Positions 57,771 to 64,000 of a DNA stretch of 64,000 nt are shown piece after piece. Location of the stretch: assembly GCF_965215655.1 (NCBI RefSeq), contig NZ_OZ244111.1:3720001-3784000 (forward strand), in the 5' to 3' direction. Source of the DNA: Nioella sp965215655 (GTDB taxonomy: Bacteria; Pseudomonadota; Alphaproteobacteria; Rhodobacterales; Rhodobacteraceae). The position numbers and the translations under genes were made by a program. Under the pieces are notes generated by a model that searched no databases, was not told the DNA's origin, and was given only the letters and a program-made list of their open reading frames with translations. The first letter of the stretch is position 1; every line of letters starts with the position of its first letter.

Positions 57771-58427
57771 TCAGGCCGATCTGCGGGTAGCCGGGGCCCG
57801 CGCCGGGGCGGGTGGTTTCTTCATCACCCGCGCCCTTGGATCCGGGATGGCGTGGCGCAGGGCATCTGGCATGCGGTCGTCGCCAACATAGACTTCGCCT
57901 TCGACCACGAAACTGGGCGTGTCAAACACGCCCCGTTCCCGTGCTTCTGCCGTTGCGGCCTCGAAGGCCTGACCGATCACAGCGCCTTCAGCCCTCGCGA
58001 TCACGCGGTCCGGGTCTTGCCCCAGTTCTGTCAGCGTCTTGCTGAGATTTGGCTCCTGACCCGCCGGGTGCCCGTCATGAAACCAGTGGCCATAGGTCCT
58101 GACCACGTAGTCAGCGACCCAGCCTTCCTGCGCGGCTACGACTGCGATCCGATTGGCGATCTCGTATCCGAGCATTGGGAACGGGGCGGGCAGGCTTGGG
58201 GTCAGTCCGAATTTCTTGGCCTGCCGTCCAATATCCGTCCACATATAGGCAGTGCGAACAGGCTTGTCCGTATAGGGGTGATAGCCATGTTCCTTCATGA
58301 TCTGGCGGGCAGAGAAGGGACGCCACTCGACCTGAACCCCGGTCTTGGCAACGATCCGGGGCAACCGCATGACCGACAGGTAGGTATAGGGACTACCGAT
58401 GGAAAACCAAAACTCGACCTTTTTCAT
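57771..58427 (-). CDS. 2-hydroxychromene-2-carboxylate isomerase family protein (DsbA fold)
   Basis: 218 residues. KVEFWFSIGSPYTYLSVMRLP has the conserved Ser in the place of the CxxC of DsbA; EWRPFSARQIMKEHG and DTPSFVVEGEVYVGDDRM follow the HCCA isomerase pattern. The family includes glutathione-dependent isomerases of aromatic degradation and kappa-class GSTs. The C-terminal tail is basic and proline-rich, longer than usual. The stop abuts the HupE-like gene end by 0 bases. Function here is open. Confidence 0.85.
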   Translation of the reverse strand: MKKVEFWFSIGSPYTYLSVMRLPRIVAKTGVQVEWRPFSARQIMKEHGYHPYTDKPVRTAYMWTDIGRQAKKFGLTPSLPAPFPMLGYEIANRIAVVAAQEGWVADYVVRTYGHWFHDGHPAGQEPNLSKTLTELGQDPDRVIARAEGAVIGQAFEAATAEARERGVFDTPSFVVEGEVYVGDDRMPDALRHAIPDPRARVMKKPPAPARAPATRRSA

Positions 58428-58487
58428 TTTTACCGATTTGCATTGTTAATGGTACAGCGTCCGAATTGACGATTGCCATTAAACAGG

Positions 58488-58511
58488 AAAACCCGGCATT
58501 TTTATGCCGGG
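58488..58511 (-). terminator. Terminator after leuC
   Basis: CCCGGCAT-TTTT-ATGCCGGG, a perfect 8-bp stem 29 bases past the leuC stop, followed on the minus strand by a TTTT. Could also act for convergent transcripts. Confidence 0.8.
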
Positions 58512-58539
58512 CATTCCAAACAGTCCTGCAAATGCGGAT

Positions 58540-59946
58540 TTACATAAGGTCACGCACATCCGTCAGCTTGCCGGTGATGGCGGCGGCGGCGGCCATGCCG
58601 GGGCTCATCAGATGGGTGCGGCCTCCGCGGCCCTGACGGCCCTCGAAGTTGCGGTTCGAGGTGGCGGCGCAGCGTTCGCCGGGGGCCAACTGGTCGGGGT
58701 TCATGGCCAGGCACATGGAACAGCCCGCGAGACGCCACTCGAAACCGGCCTCCTTGAAGATGTCGGCAAGCCCCTCTTCTTCGGCCTGCGCCCGCACAAG
58801 GCCAGACCCGGGCACGACCATGGCGCGGATGCCGTCCTTGATCTTCTTGCCCTTCAGGATCGCAGCGGCGGCGCGCAGGTCCTCGATCCGGCCATTGGTG
58901 CAGGAGCCGATGAAGACGGTGTCGATCTCGATCTCGGACAGCGGCGTGCCGGGCTTGAGGCCCATGTATTCCAGCGAGCGCGCAGCCGCGTCGACCTTGC
59001 CGCCCTTGAAGTCCTCGGGGTTCGGCACAGTTGCCGTGATCGGCAGCACGTCCTCGGGGCTGGTGCCCCAGGTGACAACGGGGGCAATATCCTCGCCCTT
59101 CAACGTAATGACCTTGTCCCAATGGGCATCATCGTCGGAATAGAGCGTCTTCCACCACGCAAGTGCGGCTTCCCACTGGGCGCCCTTCGGAGCGTGCGGG
59201 CGGCCGTTGACATATTCATAGGTCTTCTCGTCCGGCGCGATCAGGCCCGCGCGCGCACCACCCTCGATCGCCATGTTGCAGACGGTCATGCGGCCTTCCA
59301 TGGACAGATCACGAATGGCTTCGCCACAATACTCGATCACATAGCCGGTGCCGCCAGCGGTCCCGGTCGCGCCGATCACGGCGAGGGTGATATCCTTGGC
59401 CGTCACGCCGGGGTTCAGCTTGCCGGTGATTTCCACCTTCATGTTCTTGGATTTCTTCTGGATCAGCGTCTGCGTCGCCAGAACGTGTTCCACCTCCGAC
59501 GTGCCGATCCCGTGGGCCAGCGCGCCGAATGCGCCGTGGGTGGCGGTGTGGCTGTCGCCGCACACCACGGTCATGCCCGGCAGGGTCCAGCCCTGTTCGG
59601 GTCCGACGATATGCACGATCCCCTGACGGATATCGGTCACCGGGTAGTAGTGGATGCCGAATTCCTTGGCATTGCTGTCGAGCGCGGCCACCTGGATGCG
59701 GCTGTCTTCCGGCATCTGATCGGGATTGTCGCGGCCCGGCGTGGTGGGCACGTTATGGTCCGGAACGGCAATGGTCTTGTCAGGCGCGTGCACCTTGCGG
59801 CCTGCCATGCGCAGGCCCTCGAAGGCCTGTGGGCTGGTCACTTCATGCACGAGGTGGCGGTCGATATAGAGCAGGCAGGTGCCATCCTCGGCCTCATGGG
59901 CCAGATGGGCGTCCCAGATCTTGTCGTAGAGCGTCTTGCCGGTCAT
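58540..59946 (-). CDS. leuC: 3-isopropylmalate dehydratase large subunit LeuC
   Basis: 468 residues. TLYDKIWDAHLAHEAEDG, CGDSHTATHGAFGALAHGIG, in part, VFIGSCTNGRIEDLRAAA and AGCSMCLAMNPDQLAPGE have the three Cys ligands of the 4Fe-4S cluster. It works with LeuD. The gene is followed by a perfect terminator hairpin. Upstream 246 bases to the mscS-like start have no gene recognised and probably hold both divergent promoters. Confidence 0.97.
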   Translation of the reverse strand: MTGKTLYDKIWDAHLAHEAEDGTCLLYIDRHLVHEVTSPQAFEGLRMAGRKVHAPDKTIAVPDHNVPTTPGRDNPDQMPEDSRIQVAALDSNAKEFGIHYYPVTDIRQGIVHIVGPEQGWTLPGMTVVCGDSHTATHGAFGALAHGIGTSEVEHVLATQTLIQKKSKNMKVEITGKLNPGVTAKDITLAVIGATGTAGGTGYVIEYCGEAIRDLSMEGRMTVCNMAIEGGARAGLIAPDEKTYEYVNGRPHAPKGAQWEAALAWWKTLYSDDDAHWDKVITLKGEDIAPVVTWGTSPEDVLPITATVPNPEDFKGGKVDAAARSLEYMGLKPGTPLSEIEIDTVFIGSCTNGRIEDLRAAAAILKGKKIKDGIRAMVVPGSGLVRAQAEEEGLADIFKEAGFEWRLAGCSMCLAMNPDQLAPGERCAATSNRNFEGRQGRGGRTHLMSPGMAAAAAITGKLTDVRDLM

Positions 59947-60192
59947 TTTGGGTATCTCTCTTGCGGGTATGGACTGTGTCTCAGGGGGAAGCGGTCACAG
60001 CCCGGCTAGGCCGCTGACCCGCCCCGAGGCGCAAAGACCGTGAAACCGCCAGGGCAGGCGCGTCCGGTCGTCCATGTCGAAAATCCGTGTCATCGCCCAT
60101 GGCAGATACACTCCGGATGACCGATTGCCAAGGGTTCCGCTTGCCCGGATGGCCGATAGGACGCATGATTTCCACAACAGGAAAGGACAGGC

Positions 60193-61551
60193 ATGGAGCC
60201 AGAGGAAACCACCCCACCGGCCACGCCGGAAGCCGCAACGGAGACTCCGGCGGACGCCTCTGAAAACCTGGCCGATATCGGCCTGAGCCTGTTCGGGCAG
60301 GCACAGGCGTTTCTGGAAAGCCTGCTGCGGCCGTGGAACGCCTATCAACTGGCGATTGCAGCGGGTCTGCTGCTGGCGGCGTGGCTGCTGCGAAAGGTCT
60401 TTGGGCCACGCATACGGGCCTGGATGGCGGCACGTCAGGGCTGGCCGATGTGGCGGATGCGCATCCTGGCCTTCGTGCACAAGCGGATCATGGGGATTTT
60501 CTTCGTCCTGCTGATCTGGGCCACCGTCTGGATCATGCGCGAGGTGACCTGGCCAAGCCGGTCCTACATGCTTGGCATCATCGCCCGACTGGCCACTGCC
60601 TGGCTGATCGTGACCTTCGTCACCCGCTTCGTCCATTCCCCGATCATGCGGACGATCCTGCGCTACGGGGCGTGGATCTACGTGACCCTGTCGATCACCA
60701 GCCTGACAGATGAGGCAGCAACGCTGCTGGACAGTGTCGGCTTCGATCTGGGCGAGGGAATGCGCCTGTCACTGTTGCTGGTGGTGCAGGGCTTCGTCCT
60801 GGTGTCGGCCCTGCTGATCGGCGCGCGGTTCCTGTCGAAGACCACGGCCTCTCGGGTTCAGAAGAACGAGGACATCTCGCCCTCGATGCGGGTGCTGGTG
60901 ATCAAGGCGGTGCAGGTGCTGCTGTATGGCATGGCGCTATTCGTCGGGCTGAACGCCGTAGGGGTGGATCTGACCGGGTTGGCCTTCCTGTCCGGTGCGA
61001 TCGGTGTCGGCCTTGGCTTTGGCTTGCAAAAGGTGGTGTCGAACCTCGTGTCGGGGATCATCATCCTGCTCGACAAGTCGATCAAACCCGGCGACGTGAT
61101 CAGCCTGGGCGACACGTTCGGCTGGATCAACACGCTTGGCGCCCGCTACGCCAGCGTCGTCACCCGGGATGGCAAGGAATACCTGATTCCGAACGAGGAC
61201 CTGATCACCAACCAGGTGGTGAACTGGTCCCATTCCGATGCCTATGTGCGGCTCGATATCCATTTCGGCACTTCCTATGGCGATGACCCGCACAAGGTCC
61301 GGCAACTGGCGATTGATGCGGCGAAAAGCGTGGACCGTGTGCTGAGCCACAAGGCACCAGTCTGCCATATCGTGGGCTTTGGCGATTCCTCGGTCGACTA
61401 CGTGCTGCGCTTCTGGATCGAGGACCCGACCGGCGGGCTGACCAATATCCGGGGAAATGTCTTCCTCGCCCTTTGGGATTCATTCCACGAGAACGGTATC
61501 TCGATCCCTTTCCCGCAGCGCGAAGTGCGGATGCTGCCCGAGACCGAATGA
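60193..61551 (+). CDS. MscS-family mechanosensitive channel
   Basis: 452 residues. Acidic N-terminal region, four or five hydrophobic segments (about 50-270), then the pore helix and beta domain of MscS: LTGLAFLSGAIGVGLGFGLQKV, in part, with the glycine/alanine-rich TM3, VVSNLVSGIIILLDKSIKPGD, LGDTFGWINTLGARYASVVTRD, in part, and NEDLITNQVVNWS. C-terminal vestibule domain with DIHFGTSYGDDP. It protects from hypo-osmotic shock. AGGA is 9 bases upstream of the ATG. Confidence 0.92.
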   Translation: MEPEETTPPATPEAATETPADASENLADIGLSLFGQAQAFLESLLRPWNAYQLAIAAGLLLAAWLLRKVFGPRIRAWMAARQGWPMWRMRILAFVHKRIMGIFFVLLIWATVWIMREVTWPSRSYMLGIIARLATAWLIVTFVTRFVHSPIMRTILRYGAWIYVTLSITSLTDEAATLLDSVGFDLGEGMRLSLLLVVQGFVLVSALLIGARFLSKTTASRVQKNEDISPSMRVLVIKAVQVLLYGMALFVGLNAVGVDLTGLAFLSGAIGVGLGFGLQKVVSNLVSGIIILLDKSIKPGDVISLGDTFGWINTLGARYASVVTRDGKEYLIPNEDLITNQVVNWSHSDAYVRLDIHFGTSYGDDPHKVRQLAIDAAKSVDRVLSHKAPVCHIVGFGDSSVDYVLRFWIEDPTGGLTNIRGNVFLALWDSFHENGISIPFPQREVRMLPETE

Positions 61552-61647
61552 CGTGGCGCAAGGTACCTGTGCGGTCCTGTGGCTATTCTTTGTCTGCGCG
61601 ATAGATAGCCTGCGAAGACAGTTCAAACGTCAGGCGGAGTATCGGGC

Positions 61648-62193
61648 ATGGCATCTGGAAAGCTATTGGGCATCTGCGGGTCACTGCGGGCGGGGTCCTA
61701 CAATCGCAAACTGTTGCGGGAAGCGGCGCGGATCTATGATCCGGCGGAGTTCGTGGAGGCCGATCTGCACCTGCCGCTCTATGACGGGGATCTGGAGGAG
61801 GCGGATGGGATTCCTGTTTCGGTTCAGACACTGGCCGACCAGATCGCCGCCGCCGATGCGGTGGTGATCTCGGGTCCGGAATACAACAAGGGCCTGTCAG
61901 GCGTTCTGAAAAACGCGCTCGATTGGGTGAGCCGCACCAAGGATAGCCCCTGGCGGGACAAGCCGATTGCGATCATGGCGGCGACGGGCGGCCGGGCTGG
62001 CGGGGAGCGGACTCAATGGACGCTGCGACTGTGCCTTCTGCCATTTCGTCCGAGACTACTGGCGGGGCCGGAGCTGCTGGTCGGCAATTGCTCGGGCCAG
62101 TTTGATGAGAGCGGACGGTTGATCAATGAACGCTACGAGGCTGTTCTGACTGACCTTATGGGGGAGCTGCGCAAGGAGGTTGGGCGTAGCTGA
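61648..62193 (+). CDS. NADPH-dependent FMN reductase family protein
   Basis: 181 residues. Flavodoxin-like fold: LLGICGSLRAGSYNRKLLR has the FMN phosphate loop, PEYNKGLSGVLKNALDWVSR is the family core, ATGGRAGGERTQWTLR near the C-terminal half. Related to azo/quinone/chromate reductases (ChrR, YieF). GGCGGAG 9 bases upstream of the ATG. The repeat copy 2 begins 26 bases behind the stop. Confidence 0.9.
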   Translation: MASGKLLGICGSLRAGSYNRKLLREAARIYDPAEFVEADLHLPLYDGDLEEADGIPVSVQTLADQIAAADAVVISGPEYNKGLSGVLKNALDWVSRTKDSPWRDKPIAIMAATGGRAGGERTQWTLRLCLLPFRPRLLAGPELLVGNCSGQFDESGRLINERYEAVLTDLMGELRKEVGRS

Positions 62194-62218
62194 TCCAGAC
62201 AGTTTCGCCGACTGCGTC

Positions 62219-62378
62219 GTCGACCCGGGAGCGGCCCTCCTCAACCCCCGCATGCGCGGGGGCCTCGTCATGCCGCGTTGCCACGGATCTGTGGAGGGGG
62301 CGGCGTGCCCGATCTGGCGGTTGATCCGGTTGAGGGGGCGGGATGCCTCCGGCGGGGGTATTTTGGCAAAGAAGAAGG
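62219..62378 (+). repeat. Dispersed intergenic repeat, copy 2
   Basis: Block A at 62219-62294 with the hairpin CCCCCGC-ATGC-GCGGGGG (7-bp stem); block B at 62340-62364 with CCTCCGGCGGGGGTATTTT. Same order and spacing as copy 1 (24443-24602). Also between two convergent genes. Confidence 0.8.
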
Positions 62379-62379
62379 G

Positions 62380-63414
62380 CTATGTTCCGGGGATAGAGGC
62401 CTCGACCCGAAGGCTTTCGGGGATATTGTCCTCGCCGTCGAGGATCAGGTCGGCCATAAGCTGTCCGATGATCGGGGCCATGCCGAAGCCGATCTTGAAG
62501 CCGCCATTGGCGATGAACTGATCAGGGCGTCCGGGATAGGCCCCCAGCATCGGGGCACGCGACCGGGCGCGGGGGCGCAGGCCGGCCCATCTTTCCAGCA
62601 CCGGGCGCTCGCGCAACACCGGGACCAGCCGGATGATCCGGCCCAGGATATCGTCAAGCCCGCCATCGCAGCGCGTGGGGTCGGTGAATTCACGTTCGGT
62701 GGTCGAACCGATGGCGGTGGTACCATCGGCGTGGGGGATGACGTGCAACCCGTCGACAAAGATCTGCGGGCAACCCCGCGCGTCATAGTCGAAGATCGCG
62801 GACTGGCCTTTGATGGGGGCGCCCACGGGTTTGCCAAGCTCTTTTGACAAGGTAACAAGCCCGGTGGCCCCGGTGGCGTGGACGATCTTGCCCTGCTCGG
62901 GCGCATCCGCGGTGATCTCGACACCGCGTGCGCGTAGGGCCGCCGCAAGGGCCGATGTCGCCTTGCGCGGATGCGCCCGACCGGTCAGCGTGTCGTGGAT
63001 CACCAGACCCGAGGTTGTGACCGGCGCGAAGGGGGCGAAGTCGCGGACATCGCGGATCTGCCAGCTGTACTTGCCGCGCCAGAGCTCCTCGGCATTGCGG
63101 GCGCGCTCGGTGGCGATCTCCAACACGCCGACTGGCTGGATGCGGCCCGTGCGCGCGTAGCCAGGATCTTCGCCGCCGACCTCTGCCACTTCGGCCCACA
63201 TGGCCTCGGCCATATCGAGGCTCTGGAACTGCAACTCCTTCTTGTCGTTCCAGCGCTCCGGCGTATGAGGGGCAAGCGCGCCAACGAGCCCGCCAGAGGC
63301 CCCGGCCCCGACGCCATTGGGGTCGATCACCCTGACAGACGCCCCCCGTGACACGCAGGCCCAGGCTATGGACAGGCCGAAAATCCCCGCCCCTCTGACC
63401 GTCACATCCACCAT
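62380..63414 (-). CDS. FAD-dependent amino-acid oxidase family protein (possible MnmC C-terminal half)
   Basis: 344 residues from ATG 63414. DAO fold: VTVRGAGIFGLSIAWACVSRGA, in part, has the FAD GxGxxG variant; GAGASGGLVGALAPHTPERW and a C-terminal FIANGGFKIGFGMAPIIGQLMADLIL, in part. It is divergent from mnmD across 48 bases. In E. coli the bifunctional MnmC has an FAD domain that removes the carboxymethyl group from cmnm5(s2)U34 of tRNA, and the methyltransferase domain is the MnmD homologue. The pair here looks like a split version, but glycine-oxidase ThiO-like roles are an alternative. Confidence 0.75.
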   Translation of the reverse strand: MVDVTVRGAGIFGLSIAWACVSRGASVRVIDPNGVGAGASGGLVGALAPHTPERWNDKKELQFQSLDMAEAMWAEVAEVGGEDPGYARTGRIQPVGVLEIATERARNAEELWRGKYSWQIRDVRDFAPFAPVTTSGLVIHDTLTGRAHPRKATSALAAALRARGVEITADAPEQGKIVHATGATGLVTLSKELGKPVGAPIKGQSAIFDYDARGCPQIFVDGLHVIPHADGTTAIGSTTEREFTDPTRCDGGLDDILGRIIRLVPVLRERPVLERWAGLRPRARSRAPMLGAYPGRPDQFIANGGFKIGFGMAPIIGQLMADLILDGEDNIPESLRVEASIPGT

Positions 63415-63462
63415 CTCTGACCCCGCTTGCCGAACCGGACGGAACCCTTCATAGGTCAGCGC

Positions 63463-64000
63463 ATGGACAAAGCCCAGACAGACCGGACGCTCTGGCGGGA
63501 CAATGGCGTGCCCGTGTCGGAACGGTTCGACGATCCCTATTACTCGCTGGACAATGGGCTGGCCGAGACCCGGCACGTGTTTCTTGACGGCAATGCCTTG
63601 CCTGCGCGGTTCCGACCGGGGTTTCACATTGCAGAACTGGGGTTCGGCACCGGGCTGAACCTAATTGCTGCGCGGTTGGCCTGGCTGGCCTCCGGGACGA
63701 CTGGCCGTCTGCGGTTCACCAGTTTCGAAGCCTTCCCGATGCCGCCCGAGGATGCATTGCGTGCCCTGTCGGTCTTTCCCGAGGTGGCGGGGCTGGTCGA
63801 GGACACCGCCGCGCTGTTGTACGATCCCGAGCGGCCGCTGATCCGGGATGATATCGAGATGCACCTGGTCACGGGCGATGCGCGTGAGACCCTCCCGGAC
63901 TGGGACGGATTGGCCGATGCCTGGTTCCTCGACGGCTTTTCCCCCGCCAAGAACCCCGAGCTTTGGGGCGCCGATCTGATGGCAGAGGTGGGGCGTCACA
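63463..64000 (+). CDS. mnmD: tRNA 5-aminomethyl-2-thiouridine methyltransferase MnmD, truncated by window end
   Basis: 179 codons are visible; the frame is open to the end of the window. TLWRDNGVPVSERFDDPYYS and HIAELGFGTGLNLIAARL contain the SAM-binding GFGTGLN; FLDGFSPAKNPELWGADLM, in part, is the MnmC/MnmD hallmark DGFSPxKNPxxW. DUF752 (MnmD) transfers a methyl group from SAM to nm5(s2)U34 of tRNA. It is divergent from the FAD-dependent oxidoreductase gene and likely its functional partner. Not listed as complete because it runs off the window. Confidence 0.92.
   Translation, partial: MDKAQTDRTLWRDNGVPVSERFDDPYYSLDNGLAETRHVFLDGNALPARFRPGFHIAELGFGTGLNLIAARLAWLASGTTGRLRFTSFEAFPMPPEDALRALSVFPEVAGLVEDTAALLYDPERPLIRDDIEMHLVTGDARETLPDWDGLADAWFLDGFSPAKNPELWGADLMAEVGRH

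Noticed and set aside
58504..60009. 501-codon plus-strand ORF opposite leuC
   Set aside because: Shadow frame of a clear LeuC gene.
59947..60192. Leucine leader peptide or T-box in front of leuC
   Set aside because: No run of Leu codons in a short ORF and no T-box motif were seen in this 246-base gap.

Overview
The window is high-G+C alphaproteobacterial DNA, most likely from a Rhodobacterales (Roseobacter-group) organism. The supporting features are the flagellar gene order (motA, motE-like, fliL, fliF, fliH, fliN, fliP and flgI, flgL, flgK, flgE, motB), CtrA-type half-site pairs in front of the flagellar operons, DUF1127 mini-genes, a non-pyrrolysine MttB operon, many ATGA gene overlaps, and a dispersed intergenic repeat ending in a CCTCCGGCGGG...GTATTTT box. 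Genus and species cannot be judged from the sequence alone.

Layout. 1-12320: half of a flagellar regulon, with a leftward motor block (secreted protein, motA, motE-like, orf, fliL), a rightward basal-body/export block (fliF, fliH, fliN, fliP, and an orphan FliG-like fragment) and a leftward hook block (flgI, flgL, flgK, flgE, motB). 12382-16725: a LysR regulator divergent from a three-gene catabolic operon (MttB family, ketopantoate-reductase family, fumarylacetoacetase family). 16732-38945: mostly housekeeping genes: acyltransferase, xthA, SGNH hydrolase, CnoX-like thioredoxin, Lon-domain protein, a SARP/TPR regulator, UbiH-type monooxygenase, amidase, aminotransferase, ftsK, lolA, hspQ, rhodanese, gamma-glutamyltransferase, an anti-sigma/STAS pair, thiolase and fRMsr. 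38994-40084: an IS5-family element whose transposase is split by a 41-base palindrome-rich insertion. 40310-43640: a LysR gene with a wrbA, DsbA-like, DUF1127, EamA gene train. 43641-46044: a visibly lower-G+C accessory patch next to tRNA-Pro(CGG), carrying an overlapping pair (BMT5-like methyltransferase and AlkB-like dioxygenase) and an unknown protein. 46240-48401: pseB and pseC (pseudaminic acid, probably for flagellin glycosylation). 48420-59946: leuB, leuD and leuC on the minus strand, separated by unrelated genes. 60193-64000: MscS channel, FMN reductase, and a divergent FAD oxidase and mnmD pair that looks like a split MnmC.

How the genes may work together. The flagellar blocks probably respond to CtrA, and the pse genes could feed glycan to the filament made elsewhere. 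The mttB operon looks like a pathway for an unidentified methylated amine. The most unusual locus is the BMT5-like/AlkB-like pair. BMT5 relatives methylate uridine N3, and some AlkB-family enzymes can remove 3-methyl groups from thymine and uracil, so a writer/eraser or modification/repair module is possible. This is inference only. No rRNA genes, CRISPR arrays, integrase gene or complete prophage were seen.
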